Origin: JAYQPQ01 sp038145405
GTDB lineage: Bacteria; Pseudomonadota; Gammaproteobacteria; Pseudomonadales; GM7GCV1
Assembly (NCBI GenBank): GCA_038145405.1
Contig: JAYQPQ010000043.1
Location: 1 to 16,320, forward strand
Direction of reading: 5' to 3'
DNA length: 16,320 bases
Position numbers and translations under genes: made by a program. The notes under the pieces are model-generated. The model did no database searches. It was given only the letters and a program-made list of their open reading frames with translations, and was not told where the DNA came from. This document shows, piece by piece, positions 1-6,938 of the stretch (its first letter is position 1; each line of letters begins with the position of its first letter).

Positions 1-1
1 G

Positions 2-1546
2 GTACGACTGGTGATGCGCCCCGATACCGGCATGACCGATCGCCAGGAAGAGGCCGAGCAGCAGCGACTCGAACAGCTGCAGGCCAGTCTCTCCGAGCAG
101 GACAAGGCGCGACTGCTGGAGCAGACCGAACGCCTGCAGCAGCGCCAGCTGCAAAAGGACGACCCCGATGTTTTGCCCACCGTCACCCTTGCCGATGTGC
201 CGGGCGCTCTGAAGTATCCGCAGCGTCAGGACCAGGAGATCGACGGTCAGCGTTTTGCCAACTACGCCACCGGAACCAACGGCATTCTCTATCAGCAAAT
301 CCTCGCGGAACTGCCACAGCTCGACGATGAGGAAATGGTGCTGTTGCCGCTGCTTAGCCACCTGTTGACCGAGGTCGGTCTGGGCGACCTGTCCTATCTG
401 GACGTACAGAAGTGGCAGTCGCGTGTGTCCGGCGGTATCAGCGCCAGCTATCTGGTGCGCGCCCTACCCGAGGATGTGCAAAAGACGCGCGGCTTTTTGG
501 CGCTCGGCGGCAAAGCGCTGGTGCGCAACCAAGACGCCCTTTGCGAACTGATGGAAGCCAGCTTTGCGCACTGCCGTTTCGATGAAAAGCAGCGCCTGCG
601 GGAGCTGATCAGTCAGGCTCGGCTGCGCAGCGAAAGCAGCATTACCGGCAATGGGCACAGCCTGGCTATGGTCGCTGCCGGACAAAATTTCGCTCCCGTG
701 GCGCAGCTCGCGCATCGCGCTGGTGGGCTGGCCGGCATCGCCGATCTCAAACGTCTGGACGACAGTCTGGCGCAGGAGAAGGCGCTCGATTCCCTGTTGC
801 AACGCCTCACTGGACTGCATAGCAGACTGCTGACACAGCCGCGTCAGCAACTGGTGGTGGCCGAATCTGAGGTGGTGGAGGGTGCGAACCGGAACTGGGC
901 ACAGCGACTGTCGGGAACGGCAGCAACCGCGAGCGCAGCGCCCTTTGCCCTGCCCACCCTGGTACCCAGCCCTGCCAATCAGATGTGGATTGCCAACACC
1001 CAGGTACATTTCTGTGCCCGCGCCTTCGCCACCGTGCCCGGCGCACACCCAGATGCTGCGGCACTCACCGTGCTGGCCGGCTTCCTGCGCAACAATTTCC
1101 TGTATCGCAGTATCCGCGAACAGGGTGGCGCCTACGGCGGCGGTGCCAGTCAGGACAACAGCAGCGGCATTTTCCGCTTTTACAGTTATCGCGACCCGCG
1201 TCTGGTAGAAACCCTGGCGGATTTCGATGCCAGCCTGGATTGGCTACAGAGCAGCGGCCACGAACCGCGCTTGCTGGAGGAAGCCATCCTGGGGGTCATT
1301 GCCCAGATCGACAAACCCGGCTCCCCCGCCGGCGAGGCGAGACAGGCTTTTGTGGGCGAGCTCTTTGGCCACAGCCGGGAAAGTCGCGACCTGTTCCGCC
1401 AGCGCGCGCTCAACGTCCAGCTCGACGATCTGCAGCGGGTTGCCGCAACCTATCTCAAGCCTGAGTTGGCCAGCACAGCGGTGCTGACCCGGTCGGACAG
1501 TCAGGTGCTGGCTGAATCCTTGGAGCTCGAGGTATTGCGGTTGTAA
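2..1546 (+). CDS. PreP-type M16 metallopeptidase, C-terminal part (5' end outside window)
   Basis: This is the C-terminal part of an insulinase-family (M16C, presequence-protease-like) peptidase. The frame is open to the first complete codon of the window, so the start and the N-terminal zinc-binding HXXEH domain lie upstream. The first residues (VRLVMRPDTG) match the segment joining the two halves of PreP proteins; next comes a charged, Glu/Gln-rich helical stretch (about residues 10-50), then the C-terminal half. The motif REQGGAYGGGAS near position 1115-1150 corresponds to the conserved Gly-Gly-Ala-Tyr loop that helps hold substrate in the second half of these clam-shell enzymes. Family members degrade short unfolded peptides; that role is known for the family and only inferred here. 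The gene ends in TAA, and cmoA begins 6 bp later, so the two are probably cotranscribed. Family assignment is confident; substrate and location are unknown. Confidence 0.9.
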   Translation, partial: VRLVMRPDTGMTDRQEEAEQQRLEQLQASLSEQDKARLLEQTERLQQRQLQKDDPDVLPTVTLADVPGALKYPQRQDQEIDGQRFANYATGTNGILYQQILAELPQLDDEEMVLLPLLSHLLTEVGLGDLSYLDVQKWQSRVSGGISASYLVRALPEDVQKTRGFLALGGKALVRNQDALCELMEASFAHCRFDEKQRLRELISQARLRSESSITGNGHSLAMVAAGQNFAPVAQLAHRAGGLAGIADLKRLDDSLAQEKALDSLLQRLTGLHSRLLTQPRQQLVVAESEVVEGANRNWAQRLSGTAATASAAPFALPTLVPSPANQMWIANTQVHFCARAFATVPGAHPDAAALTVLAGFLRNNFLYRSIREQGGAYGGGASQDNSSGIFRFYSYRDPRLVETLADFDASLDWLQSSGHEPRLLEEAILGVIAQIDKPGSPAGEARQAFVGELFGHSRESRDLFRQRALNVQLDDLQRVAATYLKPELASTAVLTRSDSQVLAESLELEVLRL

Positions 1547-1552
1547 TCCGAC

Positions 1553-2278
1553 ATGAGCCAGCGCGACGACCTTTTTGCCACCGAGCTGGAACGCATCAGC
1601 GGATTTCGTTTTGACGAACCGGTAGCCCGGGTATTCCCCGACATGATCACCCGCTCGGTGCCGGGTTACAGCGCCGTCATCGCCATGACTGGCCAGTTGG
1701 CGGGCCACTACGTACGCCCCGCGGCTCAATGCTACGACCTCGGTTGTTCGCGCGGCGCTGGCACGCTGGCCATGGCCGCGCGGCTGCCAGCTGGATCCCG
1801 CGTTGTCGCTGTCGACAACTCCCCGGCCATGGTGCAGTACTTTTCCGAAGACCTGGAGCGCTCCGGATGGGCAGACCGGGTCGAGCTGCGCTGCGCCGAC
1901 CTGCTCGATGAGAAAATCGAACAGGCGGATTTCGTCGCCATGAATTTCACGCTGCAGTTTATTAATCCAATGCATCGATTCGCCTTACTGGAAAGAATCT
2001 GCGCCGGTATCAATCCCGGCGGCGCGCTGCTGCTGTCAGAGAAAATCTGCTTCGAAGATACGCAGATGGACAACCTGATGAACGAGCTTTACTACGACTA
2101 CAAGCGCAGCCAGGGTTACTCCGAGCTGGAGATCAGTCAAAAGCGCTCAGCATTGGAAAACGTGCTGATTCCAGAGACCCGCACCGAGCATTTGGAGCGC
2201 TTGCGTGCGGCCGGATTCGCAAGCGCAGCAGTCTGGTTTCAGTGCTTTAATTTCTGCTCCTTCCTCGCCATTCGCTAA
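1553..2278 (+). CDS. cmoA: Carboxy-S-adenosyl-L-methionine synthase CmoA
   Basis: CmoA converts S-adenosylmethionine and prephenate into carboxy-SAM, the donor CmoB uses to make 5-oxyacetyl uridine at the wobble position of several tRNAs. The 241-residue protein has the family's usual length (E. coli about 247). It carries hallmark segments along its whole length: VFPDMITRSVPGYS near residues 28-40, the SAM-binding loop DLGCSRGAGT (62-71), the acidic VDNSPAM strand (88-94), NFTLQF, the GYSELEISQKR helix, and the C-terminal WFQCFNF. The ATG at 1553 lies 6 bp after the upstream peptidase gene and gives the expected N-terminus (MSQRDDLF); no strong Shine-Dalgarno is visible, which suggests translational coupling. 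The usual partner cmoB is not the next gene downstream, where many gammaproteobacteria have it. It ends in TAA. Confidence 0.95.
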   Translation: MSQRDDLFATELERISGFRFDEPVARVFPDMITRSVPGYSAVIAMTGQLAGHYVRPAAQCYDLGCSRGAGTLAMAARLPAGSRVVAVDNSPAMVQYFSEDLERSGWADRVELRCADLLDEKIEQADFVAMNFTLQFINPMHRFALLERICAGINPGGALLLSEKICFEDTQMDNLMNELYYDYKRSQGYSELEISQKRSALENVLIPETRTEHLERLRAAGFASAAVWFQCFNFCSFLAIR

Positions 2279-2457
2279 AGGCACCAAATCGTCTTTGCCT
2301 TACCGTCCAATGCGCTGCCCTGAGTTCGACAATGGATCCACCTCCAGACCTGATATCTGGGGTACGCAGGGTTGCATTTGACGGACAACCCTAAGTACAG
2401 CGATTTGATCGACCACCCCTCGCGCGCCAGTGGAGCCGATACCGCCCCTCCAGTAGA
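2279..2457 (+). promoter_or_regulatory. Spacer/leader upstream of ttcA with two hairpins
   Basis: This 179-bp non-coding stretch separates cmoA from ttcA. It contains an imperfect hairpin at about 2344-2360 (CCAGA, 7-nt loop, TCTGG) and a perfect 7-bp stem AGGGTTG/CAACCCT at 2368-2392 with an 11-nt loop. A TTGACG resembling a -35 box sits inside that loop (2378-2383), but no good -10 follows at 17 bp. A TAGAAT resembling a -10 lies at 2454-2459 directly over the annotated ATG. A short AAGGCA/TGCCTT repeat right after cmoA (2278-2301) lacks a T-run and is a poor terminator. That the region holds a ttcA promoter or leader is inference. Confidence 0.35.
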
Positions 2458-3369
2458 ATGGCGACCCCAATTCGCCATGCGGACAGCGCCTTGAGTCAGG
2501 ACACGCGTAAATCCAAGCTGGAATTCAACAAGCTGCAAAAGCGCTTGCGCCGCAACGTGGGCAAGGCCATCGCGGATTTCGGCATGATCGAGGAAGGCGA
2601 CAAGGTCATGGTGTGCCTGTCGGGCGGCAAGGACTCCTATGGCATGCTGGATATTCTGATGGGTCTGCAGCGCACTGCGCCGGTTCGCTTTGAACTGGTC
2701 GCCGTCAATCTCGACCAGAAGCAGCCCGGCTTCCCCGCCGATATCCTGCCGAACTACCTTAGCCAGATCGGCGTGCCCTTCCATATCCTCGAGCGAGATA
2801 CCTATTCGCTGGTGAAGGAGCTGGTACCGGAAGGCAAGACCTATTGCGGCTGGTGCTCGCGCCTGCGTCGCGGCACCTTATACGGCTTCGCCGAGGAAAT
2901 CGGCGCCACCAAGATCGCCCTCGGCCATCACCGCGACGATATCGTCGAGACGCTTTTCCTCAACCTGTTCCACGGCGGCAAGCTCAAGGCAATGCCACCC
3001 AAGCTGCTTAGCGACGACAAAAAGAACATGGTGATCCGTCCACTGGCCTACTGCACCGAGGCCGACCTGACCGAATATGCAGTCTGGAAGGAATTCCCCA
3101 TCATTCCATGCGACCTGTGCGGCTCCCAGGATGGCCTGCAGCGCCAAGTCATCAAGACGATGTTGCAGGGCTGGGAACGGGAACATCCGGGGCGCATCGA
3201 GACCATCTTTGCCGCCATCTGCAACGTCTCGCCGTCGCAGCTGGCAGATACCAAACTCTTCGATTTTATCGGCCTGAAAATAGAGCGGGAGGACAAGTCC
3301 TCCCGCATTCGGTTGGTCAATCAGTCCTGCACGGACTGGCGCTCCCGCGCTAGTACACTACCCAAATAG
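2458..3369 (+). CDS. ttcA: tRNA 2-thiocytidine(32) synthetase TtcA
   Basis: TtcA is a cytosolic iron-sulfur PP-loop ATPase that thiolates cytidine 32 of certain tRNAs. The PP-loop SGGKDS lies at residues 55-60. The two CXXC motifs that bind the cluster are C130/C133 (CGWCSRLRRG) and C218/C221 (CDLCGSQ). The family segments KLQKRLRRNVG, ALGHHRDD and MPPKLLSDD are all present, and 303 residues is typical. The start is uncertain: the ATG at 2458 adds about 11 residues to the compact N-terminus usual for TtcA, and a TAGAAT -10-like box overlaps it. An in-frame TTG at 2491, behind a weak GGA, is a reasonable alternative. The last roughly 21 codons include a 10-bp palindrome and overlap the 3' end of convergent nhaB by 20 bp. 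The gene ends TAG-CGA-TGA, so a second stop follows after one codon. Confidence 0.93.
   Translation: MATPIRHADSALSQDTRKSKLEFNKLQKRLRRNVGKAIADFGMIEEGDKVMVCLSGGKDSYGMLDILMGLQRTAPVRFELVAVNLDQKQPGFPADILPNYLSQIGVPFHILERDTYSLVKELVPEGKTYCGWCSRLRRGTLYGFAEEIGATKIALGHHRDDIVETLFLNLFHGGKLKAMPPKLLSDDKKNMVIRPLAYCTEADLTEYAVWKEFPIIPCDLCGSQDGLQRQVIKTMLQGWEREHPGRIETIFAAICNVSPSQLADTKLFDFIGLKIEREDKSSRIRLVNQSCTDWRSRASTLPK
3276..3306 (-). terminator. Intrinsic terminator of nhaB, inside ttcA coding sequence
   Basis: A perfect 10-bp inverted repeat (GCGGGAGGAC / GTCCTCCCGC, 2-nt centre, in practice a 9-bp stem with a 4-nt loop) spans 3285-3306. Read on the minus strand the stem is followed by TCTATTTTC, a moderate U-tract, about 45 bp after the nhaB stop codon. 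Read on the plus strand it is followed by ATTCGGTTGG, with no U-tract. It therefore fits a terminator for leftward nhaB transcription that happens to lie in the last codons of ttcA. Confidence 0.65.
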
Positions 3370-4852
3370 CGATGATGCCGGTGATCGTCAGCACGACGGT
3401 GTAGGGCAGCGCCATGATGACCATCTTCACGTAGGACAGCCGGATCAGGGGAGCCAGCGCCGAGGTCAGCAGAAACAGAAAGGCCGCTTGCCCGTTGGGC
3501 GTAGCCACGCTGGGCAGGTTGGTGCCGGTATTGATGGCAATGGCCAAATGGTTGAAATGCTCACGTGTGATGGTGCCGGCATCTAGTGCCGCCGCCACCT
3601 CGTTGATGTAGACAGTGGCCACGAAGACATTGTCACTGATAGCCGACAGCACGCCGTTGGCGATAAAGAACATGACCGGCTGCACGTCGATTGGCATGGC
3701 CAGCACGTGCTCGATAATGGGATAAAACAGATGCTGGTCGTGGATCACCGCTACGATGGCAAAGAACACCACCAGCAGCGCGGTAAAGGGCAGTGCCTCT
3801 TGGAAGGCATGGCCAATCTGATGCTCCTCGACGATGCCGTTAAAGGCGGTGAGTAATACGATTATCATCAAGCCGATCAGACCCACAGCGGCGACGTGAA
3901 AGGCGAGCGAAAACACCAAAATCAGGGCGATGATGGCCTGGGTTGCCAGCGCAACCCACTCGTCGCGCGAACGCTTCTGCTCCTGCTCGGCCTGATATTC
4001 GCTCAGCACCGAGCGCACTGCTTCCGGTAGCTTAGCGCCATAGCCGAATTTGCCGGTAATCTCGAGCAGCATGCAGGTCAGCAAGCCCATGGCCAGAGCC
4101 GGCATGGAGACAGGCGTCATGCGATGAAAGAACTCCATGAATTCCCAACCGGCGCGATGGCCGATCAGCAGATTCTGCGGTTCGCCGACGATGGTGCAGA
4201 CGCCTCCCAAGGCGGTGCCCACAGCGCCGTGCATGATCAGGCTGCGCAAGAAGGCGCGAAACTGATCCAACTCTTCGCGGCGGTAGTTGTGCACGCCGCC
4301 GTCATCGTTGTGGTCGTGGTCCATGTCGAACTTCTTGCCCGAGGCCACCTTGTGATAGACCGAATAAAAGCCCACAGCGACGCTGATCAGCACGGCGGTC
4401 ACTGTCAAAGCGTCGAGAAATGCTGAGAGCACGGCGGCGACAATGCAGAACAGAAAGGACAGTGCCACCTTGCTGCGCACGCCGAGCAAAATCTTGGTGA
4501 AGGTGTAGAGCAGCAGGTCGCGCATAAAGTGAATGCCGGCCACCATAAAGATCAGCAGCAGGATCACTTCGAAGTTTTGCAGAGTTTCGGTATAGACCGT
4601 CTCGGTGGTGGTCATGCCCAGCAGGATGGCTTCGATCGCCAATAGGCCGCCCGGTTGCAAGGGGTAGCACTTGAGCGCCATAGCCAGGGTAAAGATGAAC
4701 TCGCCAATCAATACCCAGCCGGTGATAAAGGGGCCGACCGTGAAGAGCAGGATGGGATTGATCACCAGGAAAGCGATGATGGTTTTCTTATACCAGGCTG
4801 CTGATTTGCCAAGAAAATTGTTCGAGAACGAGCTGAAAACGGGGCTTTGCAT
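3350..4852 (-). CDS. nhaB: Na+/H+ antiporter NhaB
   Basis: NhaB is an inner-membrane antiporter that expels sodium in exchange for protons. The 500-residue protein matches NhaB end to end: NNFLGKSAAWYKK at the N-terminus, GEFIFTLAMALKCYPLQPGG (50-69), the ALLSAFLDALTV-like segment with Asp147 at the place of the functionally important Asp147 of E. coli NhaB, GTALGGVCTIVGEPQNLLIG, NGVLSAISDNVFVATVYINE, and the highly conserved NTGTNLPSVATPNGQAAF near the C-terminus. About a dozen hydrophobic segments are visible. A cytoplasmic-type loop at residues 176-188 is rich in Asp and His. The ATG at 4852 gives the standard N-terminus; only a weak AAGAAA precedes it. An AT-rich stretch at about 4861-4895 is the likely promoter area. 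The gene ends in TAG within the last codons of ttcA. It is shorter than the E. coli protein (513) but similar to Pseudomonas-type NhaB. Confidence 0.96.
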   Translation of the reverse strand: MQSPVFSSFSNNFLGKSAAWYKKTIIAFLVINPILLFTVGPFITGWVLIGEFIFTLAMALKCYPLQPGGLLAIEAILLGMTTTETVYTETLQNFEVILLLIFMVAGIHFMRDLLLYTFTKILLGVRSKVALSFLFCIVAAVLSAFLDALTVTAVLISVAVGFYSVYHKVASGKKFDMDHDHNDDGGVHNYRREELDQFRAFLRSLIMHGAVGTALGGVCTIVGEPQNLLIGHRAGWEFMEFFHRMTPVSMPALAMGLLTCMLLEITGKFGYGAKLPEAVRSVLSEYQAEQEQKRSRDEWVALATQAIIALILVFSLAFHVAAVGLIGLMIIVLLTAFNGIVEEHQIGHAFQEALPFTALLVVFFAIVAVIHDQHLFYPIIEHVLAMPIDVQPVMFFIANGVLSAISDNVFVATVYINEVAAALDAGTITREHFNHLAIAINTGTNLPSVATPNGQAAFLFLLTSALAPLIRLSYVKMVIMALPYTVVLTITGIIAIWVVY

Positions 4853-4983
4853 GCGAGATTTCTTAAAAAAACCAACCGAGAATTATTCATATTAGGGCTC
4901 AAAAGTCCATGAAATCCGGCATCCGTGCCGCCCGACATCGGTGCCGGTACCACGCCGGTGTCGGTGCGGGGTAGAATCCGGGC
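4853..4983. promoter_or_regulatory. Divergent intergenic region with GC-rich palindrome
   Basis: This 131-bp spacer lies between leftward nhaB and a rightward membrane-protein gene. The nhaB-proximal side is AT-rich and includes TAATAT on the minus strand (4889-4894), a possible -10 without a clear -35. The other side holds a hairpin at 4932-4964, CCGACATCGG / CCGGTGTCGG, ten pairs counting one G-U, with a 13-nt loop. A TAGAAT box at 4972-4977 ends 6 bp before the ATG at 4984, which would put transcription start at about the start codon. No TTGACA-like box is found at the right distance, so the promoter reading is tentative. Confidence 0.4.
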
Positions 4984-5640
4984 ATGATCGCCTATCTCCT
5001 TGTGCTGATCGGCATCCTGGCGCTGATACTGGGTAGCCTGCTGTGCCTGCGCGGTAAATGGTTGTTGGCCTGGCTGCGCGGCACGCTGGGCCTGGTGCTG
5101 GTTGGCGGCGCCCTGCTGCTGGTGTTCTGCGGCCGGGATCTGCGCTACTACCAGGTGCTGGTTAGCGAACAACCGGTAGCGCGGCTGCTGATTTAGCAGA
5201 GCGGTCCACAAAGCTGGCAGGTGGTGGTGCAGCATGGCGATGTCAGCCAACGCTTGGATTTGCTCGGCGACGAGTGGCAACTGGATGCACGCGTATTGCG
5301 CTGGCCTGCCAGCTGGCAGTCTATGGGCATCAAGCCGCGCTATCAGCTGGAGCGCATCAGCGGTCGCTATCGCGACATCGATCAGGAAATCGCCGGGCTC
5401 CGCATTGCCGCGGCGCTGGACCAGCATTTGACGCAGGGCGACTGGTGGGCCTGGCTCGGTCGGCTGGCAGAGAATCTCAAGTTTCTCGATGCCGCCCATG
5501 GCTCATCGGCTTATCATCCGTTGCAGGATAGCGCGGTGTATGAGGTCAATCTGACCAATTCCGGGCTGATTTCAAGGCCCGTAAACGAGGAGGCCCGCGC
5601 CGTGCTGCGCGATTGGCTGAGTGACTCGGTAGCGCCCTGA
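4984..5640 (+). pseudogene. Small membrane protein gene interrupted by an in-frame TAG
   Basis: One reading frame of 218 sense codons is split by a TAG at 5194-5196, after codon 70. The first part (4984-5193) encodes two hydrophobic segments (about residues 2-20 and 28-48) followed by DLRYYQVLVSEQPVARLLI. The second part (5197-5637) continues in the same frame with QSGPQSWQVVVQHG, then QWQLDAR-like and RYQLERISGRYRDID, ending in TGA. The continuous sense suggests one protein: an N-terminal two-helix anchor and a soluble domain of about 150 residues. It resembles gammaproteobacterial proteins often loosely labelled multidrug transporter or cation efflux protein, though nothing in it resembles a pump. 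The downstream part has no plausible start of its own. Real pseudogene, recent point mutation (for example CAG to TAG), sequencing error, or stop readthrough are all possible. sohB follows 31 bp later with its own ribosome site. Confidence 0.6.
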
Positions 5641-5671
5641 GCGGCCACCGACCTACCACAGGAGATCGACT

Positions 5672-6697
5672 TTGGAATTTCTCGCGGAGTACGGCATGTT
5701 TCTGGCCAAGGCGGCCACCCTGGTGTTTGCCATCCTGCTGGTGGTAGGCACCATCGTGCAGATGAAGAAATCCGCCAGCGACACCGGCGGTGAGCTTCAG
5801 GTACACAAGCTTAACGATCGCCATAACAAGCGCCGCGATCAGCTGGCGGCCGTGTTGCTCGACAAGAAGGCACTCAAGCAGGAGCAGAAGGAACGCAAAA
5901 AGGCGTTGAAGAAAAAGAGCGGCGCAACCGACCAGCCCAAAAGCCGCCTGTTCGTTCTCGAATTTAAGGGCGACGTGCAAGCCAAGCAGGTAGCGCAATT
6001 ACGCGAAGAGGTTTCCGCTGTGCTGGCCTTTGCCGAGACCGGCGACGAGGTGCTGGTGCGCCTGGAGAGCCCCGGTGGCGTGGTGCACGGCTACGGTTTG
6101 GCTGCTAGCCAGTTGGATCGCATTCGCAAGCGCAACATTCGCCTCACCGTGGCGGTCGACAAAGTGGCTGCCAGTGGCGGCTATATGATGGCCTGTGTCG
6201 CTGATCGCATCCTCGCGGCACCCTTCGCTATTCTCGGCTCCATCGGCGTGGTGGGCCAGGTGCCCAACTTCCATCGCCTGCTGGAGAAGCACGAGATCGA
6301 CATCGAATTGCACACCGCCGGGGAGTACAAACGCACACTTACCATGTTTGGCGAGAATACCGAGCGCGGTCGCGAGAAGTTTGTCCAGGACCTGGAAGAA
6401 ATTCACCAGCTGTTCAAGGCCTTTGTCAGCCAGTACCGTCCCCAGCTAAACATCGACAGCGTGGCGACCGGCGAAATCTGGTTTGGCCGCCAGGCGCTGG
6501 AGCGCCAGCTGGTGGATGAAATCATGACCAGCGATGAATACCTGCAGACGCAAATGGCGGAGCGATCGGTCATTGAGATTCTTTTCACACCCAAGTCTCG
6601 CCTCCAAGACAAGCTCGCGCGCACCCTGTCGATGACCGTCGACGGAACACTCGACAACCTCGGCGAAAAGTTGCGTAATACACGCTTTATATCCTGA
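5672..6697 (+). CDS. sohB: Inner-membrane S49 peptidase SohB
   Basis: SohB is a signal-peptide-peptidase-A-like serine protease anchored in the inner membrane, with its catalytic domain in the periplasm. The 341-residue protein has one N-terminal membrane segment (about residues 8-30), a very basic, charged linker (about 50-90, rich in Lys, Gln and Glu and likely coiled), then the S49 domain. VAASGGYMMA holds the likely nucleophile Ser168, and GEYKRTLTMFGENTERG holds the likely general base Lys220. LESPGGVVHGYGLA and GSIGVVGQVPN are also family marks. The start is the TTG at 5672: AGGAG at 5660-5664 lies 7 nt upstream, and no suitable ATG or GTG sits near it. It ends in TGA. The gene upstream is the interrupted membrane-protein gene. 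Confidence 0.94.
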   Translation: MEFLAEYGMFLAKAATLVFAILLVVGTIVQMKKSASDTGGELQVHKLNDRHNKRRDQLAAVLLDKKALKQEQKERKKALKKKSGATDQPKSRLFVLEFKGDVQAKQVAQLREEVSAVLAFAETGDEVLVRLESPGGVVHGYGLAASQLDRIRKRNIRLTVAVDKVAASGGYMMACVADRILAAPFAILGSIGVVGQVPNFHRLLEKHEIDIELHTAGEYKRTLTMFGENTERGREKFVQDLEEIHQLFKAFVSQYRPQLNIDSVATGEIWFGRQALERQLVDEIMTSDEYLQTQMAERSVIEILFTPKSRLQDKLARTLSMTVDGTLDNLGEKLRNTRFIS

Positions 6698-6741
6698 CGG
6701 AGATTTGGGGGTGCGCTATCACAGAAGAGCGCCGCAGCAAG

Positions 6742-6879
6742 ATGGATCGACGTACCCGAGAGGAACGTCGCCAGAGCGAGGACTGGTTGTATTTCGGACC
6801 GGAAAGACGGCGGCAGGCAGCCGATAGGCGCCAGCCAGAGCACGACCGGCGCAACGAGTCCTCCCACCCGCTTAACTGA
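6742..6879 (+). CDS. Arginine-rich 45-residue small protein with repeated (E/D)RR motifs
   Basis: This small ORF between sohB and convergent birA encodes 45 residues, 12 of them Arg. It shows DRR, ERR, ERRR, DRR and DRR in succession, with a short hydrophobic patch DWLYFGPERRR in the middle. The frame stays open upstream to the sohB end and there also reads (E)ERRSK, so the true product may be longer, but no ATG, GTG or TTG exists in frame before 6742. A good GGAG lies at 6699-6702, ahead of a GTG at 6711, but that GTG is in another frame. A run of five G at 6707-6711 could hide a one-base error. Similar small basic proteins with ERR/DRR repeats occur in gammaproteobacteria without known function. 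I assign none. Confidence 0.45.
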   Translation: MDRRTREERRQSEDWLYFGPERRRQAADRRQPEHDRRNESSHPLN

Positions 6880-6938
6880 CCGTCCCGTCTTTATTTGCGG
6901 GCCTTTGGACCAAAGCCTACCGCAGGAAAACCCTGTCT

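Noticed and set aside
464..1048. Long antisense open frame inside the M16 peptidase gene
   Set aside because: High-GC shadow frame; no family resemblance, and the plus strand is clearly coding.
6880..6938. Imperfect hairpin around 6899-6916 between the small ORF and birA as terminator
   Set aside because: The stem has mismatches and no T-run on either strand.
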